Positions 17,561 to 29,760 of a stretch of 64,000 nucleotides of DNA are shown here, in pieces. The first letter of the stretch is position 1, and the number at the start of each line of letters is the position of its first letter. Below the pieces are notes generated by a model. That model had not been told where the DNA came from and searched no databases. It saw nothing but the letters and a program-made list of their open reading frames with translations. The position numbers and the translations under genes were made by a program. The stretch spans positions 620,001 to 684,000 of the forward strand of contig JAWKUB010000006.1 in assembly GCA_041398745.1 (NCBI GenBank), in the 5' to 3' direction. The stretch is from JACKHO01 sp041398745 (GTDB lineage: Bacteria; Planctomycetota; Planctomycetia; Planctomycetales; Planctomycetaceae).

Positions 17561-20500
17561 CGTCCCGACCAACGACCCATTGCCGTAAGTGATCCGGCAG
17601 GTCGCTTGGCTTGAATGCTCACGCTTGGAATAGTTGTGGTACGCCTTGATCCAGCCCAGTTGGACCAGCACCTTGCGACAGGCGGTCCAGTATTCCTTGT
17701 TCCATTCAGGTAGACATCCAGCCGGTGCAGATCGTGCTGCCAGCCTTCAATACCAGACTCGTGGAATGCCGCCATCAGGTTTACGAACCTGTTCGACAAT
17801 CGCCATGACCTACAGGCAGGTGGTTGCTTGTCCGATTCGAGTCCTGCCAGTGACAGGTATCCATTCCTTTGAGTTTTACTGACTGATTTGTGTCGAAACT
17901 TTCGTCCGAGAGTACACAGCCAGTCGTTGCTCGACCTTTCACTTGTAGAACTTCTCCATCAGGTCCAGCATGGCCTTGCCATTGCCCAGCTTGTCGCATC
18001 AAAACCACGAGCCACATACCGGCAGATGGGGCGAAGGTGAGATGGTCGCACTGCCGCCGAGAAACCCCAGACACCACATACTCACAGCATGAACTTCCTC
18101 GGTGGAGTACATGTCTCTGCTGACGTGTAAACGCCGGTGAGCAGTCGTCTGCGTGTGAACGTGTCCGGCTCACCGCTGATCATCTGACGGAACTGGGGAG
18201 AACCCGCCGTCAGGCCCCAGACCACAATTGGTGGTCCGCCCCCAGCGGACCTGCCTCGAAAACTTAGCAAGGATAAAGGCAGTGAGACATCGAAGCAATC
18301 GCTTCCCGGTAGGCCTCATCCCTCAATTTGTCAAAGAGGCGATTGGCAAGGTTTGCCTGATGACGGCATCTTCGATACGGGAGTTCACATCCCTGATTTT
18401 CAAGTTGCAGAACTTTCTTCAATACTTTCTCCAACGCCCAACTCATCGTACTGATCTGATCCCAGCCACCATTGCTCGAATTCACACATGGAATTGCATT
18501 CGTGTACTTCTGGCGAACAGGCTTGTTCCTGTGGCGTTCCACCTTGCTTAGTTCCCCGGTGGAGATGATGGTGGTTTGTCGGTGCAGGAACGGCAGCCCA
18601 TGACCTGCAAGTGTAATGAGGAAAACTAGCGGTGGACTCGTTGCCTCATGATCTGGACGGAAGCGGCCTGATGAGGTGCTCGCCGCATTTCTCGGGCCGT
18701 TGCTATCGGGATGGCCTTGACCAAATCAAAGAACTTCACGGACCCATTGTGATGATTCACTTCCACGAGCCAGCGTAAGTGTGGAAACAGTTTTGCACAC
18801 AATCTGCCGACCTTGATAACTCGCTGGAGATGCTGGTAGCGGTCTTCGTCGTGGTGTCGGTCCAAGTCTGAAGTAATGAATGGGACCTGGTGCAACCTGG
18901 TCCTCGGTGACGTGACCAACCACGATGTTGACCTTGGAGATGTTGCAGCGAGTGCGGAGCAGCGCCAGTGGTTGTGGGACTTGTCGGTTGTCCAGTGTTC
19001 GGGGTGGAGTCGTAAGTTCGCTGCCCAGCGTTTCAGGTCAGCGTCGTAACGTCGGGACAAGACTTTCCATGCCGTCATCCTGTAATTCCCGGTCGGCAAA
19101 ACGGAAGCCAGGGATGCTTGCATCCTGACCAGGAAAACAGGAACCATGACAAAGCCTTGGTTATCCTTCCGTTTACAGCTTTGCGGCATTTTGAGTCAGG
19201 TGCTATAGATAGTGTACTGGTCACGACAGTATGTAGCGGCTGCACTTTCATTTTTCAAATTTGCAGCCGCTCGTTTTTGAGTGCATCAACAGAGCAACCG
19301 CCGCCCTGAATTGATGCCCAGCAGAGAGGACGGCGGTTGTCTTGATTTCATGCTGGCTTCGGGACGCATTATATGAGAGCCTGATTTATTGGTCAAAAAA
19401 CGGCAACTTCATGGATTCGACGATCTTTGGCCGAACTTCGCCAATGCGCAAAGTTTCCGGAAAACTCTGCGATTCGGCCCGAAAGAATCTCAAAAGATTT
19501 TCAAAATAGTTTGCCCCCATCTCAGCCCGTGGCTCCCACCGTCTCACCCTGCAACACGAACCCGGCCTTGCAGAAGTTGTCATGCTCCGCAGTCCAGTAG
19601 GCAGCGACTTGGCCTCTGGAAACAGGCACTTCCTGAAGATTCCGATCACTTTGACCACCAGAAGGCGATCTGGGAACTTGAGTCGTGAGCGCCCCAGTCA
19701 CTGCCACAGCATCCTCTGTCTCCCCCTGATATTCACCATCGATCAAAGCCCGAGTGACCCCGAGGGTCACGACGCTACAATGTGATGCCAACGGTCCTTG
19801 CTGAGTCTCGTGGTGCTGAATGCCAGCCACGGTGGTTTCCGTGTCCGCCGTTATTAAGCCGGATGCTGCCAGATGGTTCCGGGCATCAGCTTCCCGATGG
19901 CGAAGAACCTGTCTATGAGAAAAGTCTTTTCGAGTACATGGTCGGATGCGGACCCAGCAGGAGAATGCCATTTCATGGTCTGCCGGAAACCTGTCAATTG
20001 ACAGGTCGATGAAATCCGACCATCGTGGTGGAGCTAAGGCAGAACCGTCATCCTGTGTCCGGGCTGGTGGCTGTCGCTGCGGGTCACATCCTGCGTGGAT
20101 GGTTCGGTCAAGTACGGACTCTGTTCCTCGTCGAGCGGGTAAACCGCCAGCAATCCGTCAATAGGCTCGCATCTCGCCGACCACTGACAATGGCGGAACC
20201 TCAGCTGAGATGCGCTTTTACACGGGTATCTGATGTAACAACAGCACCGCCACCGGCAGACAAGCCGCCAGCCGAAACCTCATCGAATGTATTACAGGGA
20301 CAGTACGTCATTCCCCTCTACCCCGGAGTACACATAGAACTGGTTGTCCACGTCGGCTTTGAGATCACAGCGAAAGAACAGCACGGCAGTTGTCTCGGTG
20401 GTCTGACGGACTTCGTGCGATAATGTGTCCTTCCATGTCCGTCACCAAGAACGTGCCGGATGTGTCAGGCAGTGTGAGCCACTCCCAGATAGAACGCCAT

Positions 20501-20600
20501 ATCTTCAGTGACGCTCCGGCTGGGATAATGACCAGCGTTCTTGATTCAGAATCCATTGGGAACAAGGGCTGACAGATCACCGCCCCCACCACTGGTGTAA
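17560..20600 (-). other. Unresolved tail-side prophage genes
   Basis: Minus-strand coding character is visible but broken. A helical 90-residue frame lies at 18264-18542 (ALEKVLKKVLQLENQ). A 187-residue frame at 18626-19189 contains FPHLRWLVEVNHHNGSVKFF. A frame around 19.5-20.0 kb contains DGEYQGETEDAVAVTGALTT. A palindrome copy lies at 19989-20006. The position downstream of the tape-measure and tail-tip genes suggests fibre, lysis or accessory genes, but none can be named. Confidence 0.3.
19989..20006. repeat. 18-bp palindrome, copy 4
   Basis: ACCTGTCAATTGACAGGT, exact, in the unresolved tail-side region. Confidence 0.95.
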
Positions 20601-22010
20601 TGTTCTACACCCCAGATCAAGGGTTCCATGAGCATCACACCACCTTCAGCAAACTGATGCGTTGACGACAGGAACCCACTCACTACCACAATGAGAACTC
20701 ACGCTCGACTGTTCAGTCATTGTAGTGGAGACCGAACTTTGTACTCGAGGACCACACCACCGGAACCTGTCAGGGGAACATCCACGAGCACCACCGCCAG
20801 CGACCACACCAGCACCCGGTTGTTTCAGGGTCGATGTAGGCCTACGATCCAGTCGGGGCGGGGATGCAGGTGACGCTGTGGAATCGCCAAGACTCAAAGT
20901 ACCAGGTAGGTGTCAGGCGGTGCGGTTCGTGTCGAAGAACTGCATGGCCTGACGCAGTTCCAACCAGCACAGGCTACGATCTCAGACAGCAGTTCTGTCA
21001 GGTCCACCGACTCGAAGCAGACATCATTCCAGACCTCGCTGGGCTGGGGGATGTATGTTGTACTCTCAGAAGTACGAGAGTTGGCGTCAGACCTCAATCA
21101 GCGATCTGGCTGGCGGATGCATCGGCATCCTCCTTCCGCCAGTACCAAGAATTGGAGGTCCCAACCCATTGTCACGGTACTGTGCATTCAGCATCGAGCT
21201 GGCATAGTAGTATCCGCCAATCGGGGACGTTACGGTATCGAGCCGGATGAAGCAGGTGTGACCACAACATTGCCACCGATGGGCAATGTGTTGATGTGTT
21301 GAATACCCCAGAAGACCACAGACCGTCATCAGCACTGGCCAGCACGAACTCGACCCAGCGCTGCGGGTACATTGAGTACACAACAGTCAGGTCCGCCGCC
21401 AAATCGAAATCACCTTCCGGTGATTCGACTGCCGAATACTCTCCCCGCTCCCGGCCTCGGTCGCCAGCGCATCGACGAACACGGTCACGGCATTCCCCGA
21501 AGACCAGTTCTCGGTTGATGACCGCATTCAGACTGCACGCCATGTTGGGAACTCTCTTTCTGGCAAGTCTCCAGCATGGCGAGTCTCACGCCCACTCTAT
21601 CGTGTGAGACGTGTCCCGTGCGAGAAAGTCGGCCCGGTCAGTTGGTTCCTGTGGCGTCGTCGGCGTCTTCACAGGCAACGCTCACCAAGAACCGGCTGTC
21701 ACTGGCGGTACTGAGGCCCGGACGGTCAGGTACGCATTGACAGTGGCCCCTTGGGGAATGTCCACGCCATCGAACCGGAAGTAGGCTCCGTCATTAAGAC
21801 GAATGAACGTGGTGTTGTCGTACAGGGCACTGGAGTTGATCCAGCCATCCTGTGTGACGTGGTAGGTCTTCGTGGTCCATTTCGTGAGCGATCATCGCCG
21901 AACTGGAGACGGACAGGAAGTGTCACCATCAGCCGCCACAATCACATTACCCATAGGACATGGCGGACAGTATTGGTTCACAGACCATAGGCACTGAGCA
22001 GTGAAGCCTG
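20600..22010 (-). pseudogene. Tail-region structural protein with IPQGATV-type beta domain
   Basis: The minus strand at 21.6-21.9 kb reads NTTFIRLNDGAYFRFDGVDI then PQGATVNAYLTVRAS, followed by DRADFLARDTSHTIEWA. This pattern ('RF-xVxIPQGATIxxAyLxVxA') is common in virion-associated beta-sandwich proteins and many Planctomycetota or phage surface proteins. The rest is beta-rich and frameshifted. It is likely a tail-tip or fibre component. Boundaries are approximate. Confidence 0.45.
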
Positions 22011-22017
22011 AAAGTTC

Positions 22018-23959
22018 TCAAAGAAGCGGCAGCATCACCTTCGAAACATCTCCCGGGCCAACCGGGGAATGACATCTCGAAGCATACCTTATGCCTGGCG
22101 ACTGGCCGTACCGAATCAACGGCGTGTTGAGACGTTGAGGAACGTCGGAACCCACAATCTGGTGGGTGATGTAGCCAATCGTGTTCTGGTTGTTCCGAAT
22201 GCTTGGATCGAGCAGGGATAGCGACGTTTCCAGATGGTTTTGGCCGGTGTCGTAGTCGATACAGGCGATCTCACCAGTGGTAAAGTACCCGTTGAACCTA
22301 CACCTTCCGAGCTGAAGCCTCACCACGGAATGAACGTCCCGTGGGTGTGGCCCGGTAAGGTTCCGGGTTGTGCCAGAGTTCTCCAGACGACACGCTGAAT
22401 TTGCGGACACCATCAGTATGGGCAAGTACCCATGTGTCTCCGTCGCAATCGAACACGGCTGGTTTGCGGGGCAGGACATAGCTGGAAAACGCTGGCCAGA
22501 ACTGGCGTCGTGGTGTCAGTAGATTCAGGGAAGAATCCCAGACTTCGGCGGTGTTTCCGCTGATCGTTAGGAGAGATGTTGCTATTCTGAACACGGACCC
22601 GACACCACCTGTTTGAATCGTCATGGCCTGACCAATCCGTCAGTCCCAGCAAGGACAGTTTGCCAATGTCAGCAGGATGCAAACCAAATGGCGTTGTGGG
22701 GACTGCAATAGGGCTGTCCAGTGGTTTTGTATCCTGCGGCTCCGCCAATGCCACATAAGAACGTTCCGCCGTCGTGTTGCAGCGTTTGTCATATTAAGTC
22801 CCAATCTGTTGGTGGACGGCATAGCCAGGCTATTTAGATGGGCATTCACCGTTGGTCGTTGAATCGTAGGCGACGTTGGCGACAGGTGTGGGCATGTTGT
22901 CGCCCTGTCGGATGACGCTCCAGTCAGCCAAGTCGATTAACACGGGATCATCGACGGTAAACGTGTCAGCAGTTTGCATCTTCGACGACATGCGTGTCGC
23001 TCAGCGATGTTGCAGCTTGCCGGTAAAGGTGGGCATGTGAGACCGCTCCATGTGTGATGTCACCATCCACCACCAGGCAGACGTTGATGTACCCTTCCTC
23101 GGTATTTCGGCCCCAGTTGCCACCGGAATGTTGCCATCATGGTAGTAAATCGGCCTACCACAGAAGCAAAACTCAGTCGAGGTTCGCCAGGTGAGAACCC
23201 TCGCTCCTGTTGAGTGATCAAAATCATCTCAATCAGCGAGGGCACATTCGAACACATTGAACTCCCACTGACTGCCACCTGTCTGGAATGTCATTTCCAG
23301 AGTACGGACGTGGCGGGATACTCACAGGCAAGAGCGTTTCGGACGTTCGTGTTTGGATTCCACGCCCTGCCAACTCACGTTCGCAATTTCGGGCCGCATC
23401 TCATTTTCGAGGATAGAAACGAAAGTTTTCACGGCAATGGGCTTTGCTTTTGTATTTATTGGAAGTTATCAACGGCTGACTCAGGTCTGATGCGGGTGTT
23501 CACGCCGCCCGTCAGGTTGTTTTCACTGACGACCAGTTCCAGCAGTCTGCCACCCAATCCGTTACCGATGCAGCGGAACGTCATCGCCCCCAAGGGGAAA
23601 TCTTCACCACTCACCGCAACGCCATTGTTCTGGCATAGTTTAACTCGCCGTTTGGTCCCTCCTTGTCTTCAAGCCCAGCAAGTAAGACATCAAATTGATT
23701 GACTGTAAAGTTCCAAATCAAGCGTGATCTCCTCAACGCCCTTGTGCCTACCCGGAATCGTTGTCCCAAGTGAAAGCGAGTTTGAAATCACCCGGCCGAT
23801 GGTTCCCCAGCAGCACAATGCGGTATTTGTACGCCAGACATTTGGTGTCATGGACAGGACGGCGGCGACCCCGTTGTCTCAATGAGTTGACGGGCTGACG
23901 TTCGATACGTCTGGTGACGTTGAAATCCTCTTCGCTGAATCTCGATCAAACTGTGGCAT
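22018..23959 (-). pseudogene. Tail-tip proteins, frameshifted, unknown function
   Basis: It starts at 23959 (MPQFDRDSAKRI) after a good GGAGGAACC ribosome site and continues through KCLAYKYRIVLLGNHRPGDF and ITLDLELYSQSI. A later frame ends at 22018 with IACIDYDTGQNHLETSLSLL and RYGQSPGIRYASRC. Probably two genes. Position after the tape measure and the preceding tail gene implies baseplate or receptor-binding parts. No family recognised. Confidence 0.45.
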
Positions 23960-23968
23960 GGTTCCTCC

Positions 23969-24808
23969 TTAGAAGTTGAATACCGCCGAGAACGGTAGTT
24001 GCTTGAGATGGTCGTATTCCTGAACACCGGAGGCTCACCGGCAGCAAGCTGTTTTCCGGCGCGCCCATCGAGTAAGCGCAGGGTCCGTCAGCTTTTCGTC
24101 ATCATTCCCCAAGATGTACACCGGCTCAATCGTCATCATTGAGTTCCCGATAACCTTGGTCCAGCGGCTTCAATGGCAGGTAGCCATCTGTGTTCACGAC
24201 GAACTGATACGGCAGATGAAGTAATAGCCGTACTTCGAATCAAACTCCCGTCGCACCCGGCCCGGAATGAACTGCACCTGACCGGCAGCAAAGCCCAGCC
24301 AACTGTCTCCGTTCACGGACCCGGCATAAGCACCCACAGTGGCCATATCGAACGTGGCTTCGTTGCGAGTAACGTTAATGATGAGCCGATAAGTCGGCAC
24401 TTCGATGGCCGTGGCAATTGGATCGCCACAACTGTTCTGAATCCGTTCGTTATTGCGGTCATAGTCAATCGGAACCTGTCGACCTGAAAGTCATACTCCA
24501 ACTGCACCGGCTGGCTGAGTGGATTTTCTGTCCGGTCATCTTCGGCGAACTGGCCGTATTCGATGGTGGCGGTCCAACTCAGACCATCATCGCTGGTCTG
24601 CTGTGCGATGATGCTTTTGCACCATGCGTAGCTGTAGCTGGGATGCACTGAGGCGATGGCCGCAATGTTGTCCACCACATACTGCACACGTCTTCGCTGG
24701 TGAGCGTATCTGTTTCAATCTGATAGAGGCGTGTGGCGGTGAATTCGTTTTTGACACCAAGTTCCGCAGTGCGTACACTTTCAGTTCATTGGCCCCGGTA
24801 ATACTCAT
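23969..24808 (-). pseudogene. Phage tail protein downstream of tape measure
   Basis: Starts MSITGANELKVYALRNLVSK at 24808, overlapping the tape-measure stop (ATGA). It continues through a frame with WTATIEYGQFAEDDRTENPL and VQLEYDFQVDR, later FIPGRVRREFDSKYGYYF, and stops at 23969. The position immediately after the tape measure is that of distal-tail or tail-tip proteins in siphoviruses. Frames shift several times. The specific function is not assigned. Confidence 0.55.
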
Positions 24809-26601
24809 GTGAGTATTTTACCACCGACCACTTCATTTTGATTGCGGCACGCTTGCTCAAGTTGCTCCCGCTGAACCGCCAGTTGTTCCTTGCCAATCGG
24901 CGAGTTCCTTCTGGGCATTCGGGACCGACGGCGAGTTCCTGAGAATGCTGGACCGGGCTTCCTTGACTTCCCGCAATGGCGGCATCGGCCCGCTTCAGTT
25001 CGCGGACGACTTCACGCCCTGCTGAATGCCGCTCTCACCTGCTGGGCCAGTTGTTTCCTGACTCCCGCTACAACGTCGGTGACACCGGAGCGGTGAACAG
25101 TTCTCCCATCCGCTGAGCCAGTTCATCGAACGGTTTAACTCGTCCAGCATGAAACATCTTCACGCAATGTGCGCTCCAGATCGCCCATCACCGTTCTAAG
25201 GATCGCTTCCATCTGGGCAAACTCAAACGCCATGTCGTCGGTCAAAGGAGTCACAGGTCGTTCAGGAGACCTGACCACGAATCAAAGCAGGAAGATTGCT
25301 CAACACCGCCACGATGTTGTTGGCGAAGTTCCCGAAGACGAGTTCACCGGCCCGACCGATCTCACTGAGGATAATTTCCACCAGTTCTCGCCCAAGTAAG
25401 ACATGTACGCTGGGATGACGGTCGTGAACAGATGCCCGATTGCATCACCGAACCCGATGGCTTCAGCCAGTACGGACAACACAGCGAGTGATGACATCTT
25501 CCGCCAGTTGGTGAATCCGAATTCCACGGCCACCAGTCCGGCGACGACGGCGAGTGAATGTCGAGGGCGAGGGCAGGAACCCGCCCATCAGACTGCCGAT
25601 TTCAGCGACAGGCCGCCCAGATTCACTGACATCGTGAACCCGGCAGAAATCACGTTCCACTGTCTCGATGAACACCGGAGCAGAAGCCGCTCATGGTCTC
25701 GCTCAGGTTCCGGCTGAATACCTGAATGCAGAATCGAACTCGCCACGAAGCCGGTCAGTTGCCCCACGACCCACTTCAGGTTGAAGGCTTCAATCAGACC
25801 AGTGCCGATCTCCGTCAGGCCAACCGTGAAGTTATCGACGAGCGTGGACCACAGGCCCCCAATACTGGTGGACTGGGCTTTCATCAGGCCACCAGGCTTT
25901 GCCGCCCTCCATCGTCAGCGAATTGATGGCCGTTTGCAGATGGGTGAAGTTCACCTTCCCCTTCGAGACCCAGTTCCCTTCACCTGAGCTTCAGTGACGC
26001 CGAACTGCTGGGCCAACTCCTGAATCAGAGGCACCCCGGCACCGCTCCCGCACAGTTGATGTCTTCGCCGAAGAGTCGCCCACTGACCTTGGCCTTGCCG
26101 AACATCTCAGACAACTGGTTCAGAGGCACACCGAGACCGGCTGATATGTCACCCAGCTTGCGGAGTTCGCCCGTGACATCTTTGGCATCAATGCCGAACG
26201 CCGAGAGCTTCTTCGCACTCGGAGCAATGTCTTCGGCAAACGTGAATGGTGTGAGGCTCCGAACTCTCCAGTTCCGCCAACGTCGCAGCGGCGATTTCTG
26301 TACCACCCGTCAGCGTGTTGAACGCAATCGTGGTGCTTTCCAGTTCCGCCGCCAGTTGCAGGGGCGTGGCAACCACGGCAGAGACGGTGTTGTAGATCGC
26401 CGAAGACCCTCAACGGCCAGACCAAATCTGTGACAGGGAACCAATGATGCTCTGACGAGCCGCACCGACCGAGACGCTGACTCGTGTGAGTACGCCCGAG
26501 AATCCCGTGAGTTGCCCTCGTGCATTCTTCAGCCCTTTGGAAAGCTGTCCGGTCTGGAAGACATCCTGATTTTGATTGTGCCCACTGGACGATGACCCCA
26601 T
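24805..26601 (-). pseudogene. Phage tail tape measure protein, frameshifted
   Basis: It begins MGSSSSGHNQNQDVFQTGQL at 26601 behind GGAGGGAC. The diagnostic core follows: STTIAFNTLTGG, then GLGVPLNQLSEMFGKAKVSG, RLFGEDIN, PLIQELAQQFGVTEAQVKG, NFTHLQTAINSLTMEGG and MKAQSTSIGGLWSTLVDNFT. This is the tape-measure N-domain that sets tail length. It ends at 24805, overlapping the next gene. At about 600 residues it is short for the family. Between 25.86 and 26.09 kb at least three single-base indels interrupt otherwise conserved sequence. Confidence 0.88.
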
Positions 26602-26659
26602 GTCCCTCCGTTAAGACCGCTGATATCGCCTCGACGCTATTTTCATTTGCGCCTCGTCG

Positions 26660-26985
26660 ACTGAGCCTCGATGTGGTCAACGCGGTATCCATCGCTCGGG
26701 GTTCAGCTTCTTCTGCTGCCGCCCAGCACATGAGTCAGCACTTCCGCCAATAGCCCCGTCCGCCAGTAGTCGTTTGGCAATGGTTCCAAGTGGTCGAACG
26801 CAATCTGGTCCACCGGTTCGGACTCGCTCACCAATCAAGCAACCTCGGCCTGGTCCGGGTCTGTACCGGGACAGTCGCATCACGAATATTTGGATGGGAC
26901 TGTCCCTGAGTCGTTTTTTGCCTGACGCACCTGCTGGTCCAGACTGTTGTGAAACTGGTCGCCTCATCGAGAATTACTTTCGGTA
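26660..26985 (-). pseudogene. Small protein between chaperone and tape measure
   Basis: The frame reads SESEPVDQIAFDHLEPLPND and WRTGLLAEVLTHVLGGSRRS. The position matches the second (frameshift or separate) tail-assembly chaperone product of siphoviruses, gpGT-like. In many phages that product arises by programmed frameshifting, but here the surrounding shifts make that impossible to judge. Confidence 0.4.
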
Positions 26986-27297
26986 GTTCTATAGCGGATA
27001 GCTGCCGAAGACTGCCGCTTCACTCTCGCTGAAGAGACGCTGACCTGACTCATCGCACAGCACCAAGCAGACCGCCGTCGGGGACTTATCGAGTTGTTGC
27101 ACCTGGAGACAACTCCCCTCTACGACAACCGCCGCACACAAACCGTGGGCAACCTTCAATCGAGACCGCCTTGACCACCGGCTGAAAGCTGATATTGTTA
27201 GCTGCTGTTTCTGAGATTCATCAGACCACCCGGTAAAGGTGATTCGGCCCGTGATCCGCACGCTGCAATCGGCGGTCAGGTTGGATTCATCTTCCAT
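26985..27297 (-). pseudogene. Tail assembly chaperone-like protein
   Basis: Starts MEDESNLTADCSVRITGRIT at 27297, overlapping the tail-tube stop. It later contains VCLVLCDESGQRLFSESEAA, the 'CDExGxxLFxxxDxxxL' pattern of gpG-like tail assembly chaperones. It continues in another frame with LPKVILDEATSF. The role would be to bind the tape measure during tail assembly. Order tube-chaperone-tape measure supports it. Confidence 0.6.
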
Positions 27298-27623
27298 GCC
27301 CGAGAGCGAGAACGGATGTCAGGAACCCTTCCCAGTCCAGTGCGTGGAGCCATCGGAAAACGTCACCTGCCACGAGACCGTGCTGGGCGTCTTGGCAAGC
27401 GTCTGGAGTTCCTGATGCCCGTGTCCGAGTGGATCGAATAGATGGAGAAGTCGAGAGACCCGTCAGATTTCACCGGCTCGGTATGCCTTCTCGCACTACT
27501 GCCGAGATGTGTGGTTTCAACTTCTGGGACCGAAGAATCTGGCCTGTCGATGGAGATGACCTGAGCCACTGCCGTTAATGTAGCGGACACGTCCACCTTG
27601 AGAATCGTGCCCCTCACCTGCAT
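27287..27623 (-). pseudogene. Phage major tail tube protein
   Basis: MQVRGTILKVDVSATLTAVA then VISIDRPDSSVPEVETTHLG and EPVKSDGSLDFSIY, ending VTFSDGSTHWTGKGFLTSV after a base shift. The beta-rich pattern with 'ELETTHL ... G.l.F.i..DP' is that of tail tube proteins (TP901-1/lambda gpV class). About 110 residues. It overlaps the next gene at 27287-27297. Confidence 0.72.
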
Positions 27624-27643
27624 GTACTGAGCGTCATAGAACC

Positions 27644-28088
27644 TCAGCTGGTTAGAACTGAGGATTCTAGCGCCGTCACACCAACCGTGGCCCGCAACCG
27701 ATGATGGGAAGCCGGCGGTCTGCGGTAGAGGTACTGCTGCGAGGCGTCCATCGGCTCCATGCCGAAGAACTGCTCGTTGTCCTGACGACTGGCCATGATT
27801 TCAGAATCCCCGAAGTCGCCGGTGGCCCGTTGCAGACTCAGGCGAATCGCTCCCGATGATTTCCGAAGTCTCACTCAGCCGTTCGAAAAAACGCATCGAA
27901 CTGGAAACTGGACCTGACCACACCCGCCGCCGCCGTCAGTGTGTGGTCGTGTGGTGTGAGATCAGACGATAGGCCGAGCAGGATAGACGGGATTCTGGGG
28001 CAGGAACCGGGGTGATGCGGGCCCTGCCAAGGTCCGTAATGGCTGTGGTTCCCGACAGAAAACTGTAGCAGTCCGATTCAATGCTCAT
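27644..28088 (-). pseudogene. DUF3168 tail terminator-like protein
   Basis: Starts MSIESDCYSFLSGTTAITDL at 28088, overlapping the gp10-like stop (ATGA). It continues in shifting frames with RIYPVRAPQNPVYPCLTYRL, then SSFQFDAF, and ends ALESSVLTS at 27644. The 'LVGTRIYP..AP....PYv.Y..is' pattern is DUF3168, the tail-completion or terminator family. About 145 residues, the usual length. Confidence 0.7.
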
Positions 28089-28488
28089 TTGTTGTTTGCC
28101 CTCTCGACTTCGGCCAGACGTCCGGCCTGTGCCGCCTTGCTCGCAGATTCCTGCATGGTGTCAAAGACCGGCCTCAATGTGGGGCCGGGCCGCAATCCCC
28201 ACGCCACCATCTCGTACTCGTTCCAAACTCCAAGAACTGGCGATGTAGTTGTCATCCTTGCTTTTGACATCCATACTGATGGCAGTCCGTGATTTGCTCT
28301 CCGCCCGGATCTTGACCGGGTTTCGCTGTCCTGCCCGAATCCTTCTGAAACCTGCGGACAATCTCGTCCTCCAATGCACTTCCGCAAGCGGATCGTACCG
28401 CCTTCTTGAGCCATTCTCTGGAGCTTAGCACCAGCTTGGCCAACGCCCGGTCTATCTCGGGAATGCCCGTAATTGTCAGTCCTCTCAC
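28085..28488 (-). pseudogene. HK97 gp10-like head-tail joining protein
   Basis: Starts MRGLTITGIPEIDRALAKLV and continues AESKSRTAISMDVKSKDDNY in another frame and GPTLRPVFDTMQESASKAAQ near the end. The 'f.NpFLRPAfd......' C-terminus is characteristic of HK97-gp10/minor tail components. About 134 residues. It overlaps DUF3168 by four bases and follows the head-closure gene. Confidence 0.65.
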
Positions 28489-28780
28489 GCAACCTCCTGC
28501 ACATCACCACCAGTTCGATGTTCCGCTCGTCGGTGTTGAGGATGTTGATGATCTGCAACACCCGCTCGCCCAGCTTGAGGCGATCCGCAGCAGACAGTGT
28601 GGTGTATCGCAGCGTCACCTGATGCGTGGTCTCCGTCGATGGCTGCACCGCTGTTTCCGCCTGCTGCCAGAAAGTACTCCACACGTCCCCAGACCGTCGC
28701 CACGTCACTCCATGACTCAGCCTTTGCCCTGTGTCATCACGAGTAACGGAGCGGTTCTGGATGGTCAGAGGATGTCGTAG
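28488..28780 (-). pseudogene. Phage head closure / head-tail adaptor protein
   Basis: DVATVWGRVEYF, then after a base shift QAETAVQPSTETTHQVTLRY, TTLSAADRLKLGERVLQI and INILNTDERNIELVVMC. The 'tHrv.mRY...l...drl...gr...I..v.n.dern.el...c' string is the SPP1 gp16/head-closure family. About 97 residues. It seals the portal vertex after packaging. Confidence 0.72.
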
Positions 28781-28869
28781 TAGACCCGGTCTTCATGAGT
28801 AATCCCCCCAGCGTTCGCTATCAAGCAGTGTACAGAGGGACCACGGAACCCATTACAATGGTTCCGGTG

Positions 28870-29350
28870 ACAACAGGGCCCTGAATTCAAAAACGGAAAA
28901 GTGACACCATAATCAGACAGGCCAGCCGGACGCTGTCGGTGGCAGATTTCCCAGCCGGTACTGAATCTGCACGGTACTGAGCGGTCATCCACAGACGGAA
29001 ATTCCGTGATGAATCCAGCTTGCCGTGGGAACATCGGTGTCCACCCTGTACCCGGACGAGTCCCATGTGTCGTCAGGACATCGCTGATGTAATACTTGGC
29101 GAAGTCCACGGAGGCCAACGGGGATGGGCCAGTTGGTCCGGCCAGTTGGCCCCCGTGTAGCTCCAATGTCCGTTCTCCAATCGACGTCTGACAGTAATGC
29201 TCGCGTTGCTGGCCTTGCCGCAGAAATCAGCAAGGTCAGGTAAGTGTCTTCGGCGTCATGTGAACGGCGACTGTGCGACTTCACGCTGTCAGGTGGACTG
29301 GTTCCGAGGGTCCGGTGACGAGGCAGGATCACGACACCTCCCGACGCTTC
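28870..29350 (-). pseudogene. gp6-like head-tail connector protein
   Basis: Pieces read VTGPSEPVHLTA, then DAEDTYLTLLISAAR, TGANWPDQLAHPRWP and RVDTDVPTA. The family pattern (short N-terminus 'P.tepvtl.eaK.hlrv...d.yl..li.aAr...E..t' followed by WPL-rich core) fits HK97 gp6/YqbG-type connectors. Multiple base shifts make the limits approximate. Confidence 0.6.
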
Positions 29351-29760
29351 CGTGGTTTCTTGATCGTCGCAATGCCAGCATTCAACAGACGAGGGCTTTC
29401 CGGTTCACACGATCTCAGAGGAATTCAGTTCCTTTACGCAGCGACAGGGACCGGTGACAACAGGTTGTGGCAAGATGATGAGTTCCATGCTGGGGATCAT
29501 CCCGCGGGGGGAAATCCGGCAGGCAACGCACCTGCCGGGCAATGAAAACTCAATCAACAGATTGAGCCTTACTCCACAAATTCGACATCGGTGTCCCACC
29601 CCTGACATTGATGGTGACATTCACATCAGGCTGGGCAGGCTGACAGGGCTGAGATAACCAGCGCATCCAGTGCTGTTCCTGCTGTACAGAGAACTCCACT
29701 TGTTCACCGGCATGGTACACCCGGTCCACTCCAGCCATGCCCCGTGGCAACGAACTATAT
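29350..29760 (-). other. Unresolved small prophage gene(s)
   Basis: Between connector and capsid. The minus strand shows MAGVDRVYHAGEQVEFSVQQ (about 29.75 kb), a Pro/Asp segment QPAQPDVNVTINVRGG (about 29.62 kb) and a cysteine-containing frame to about 29.41 kb. A small minus-strand gene is likely. No family recognised. Confidence 0.3.
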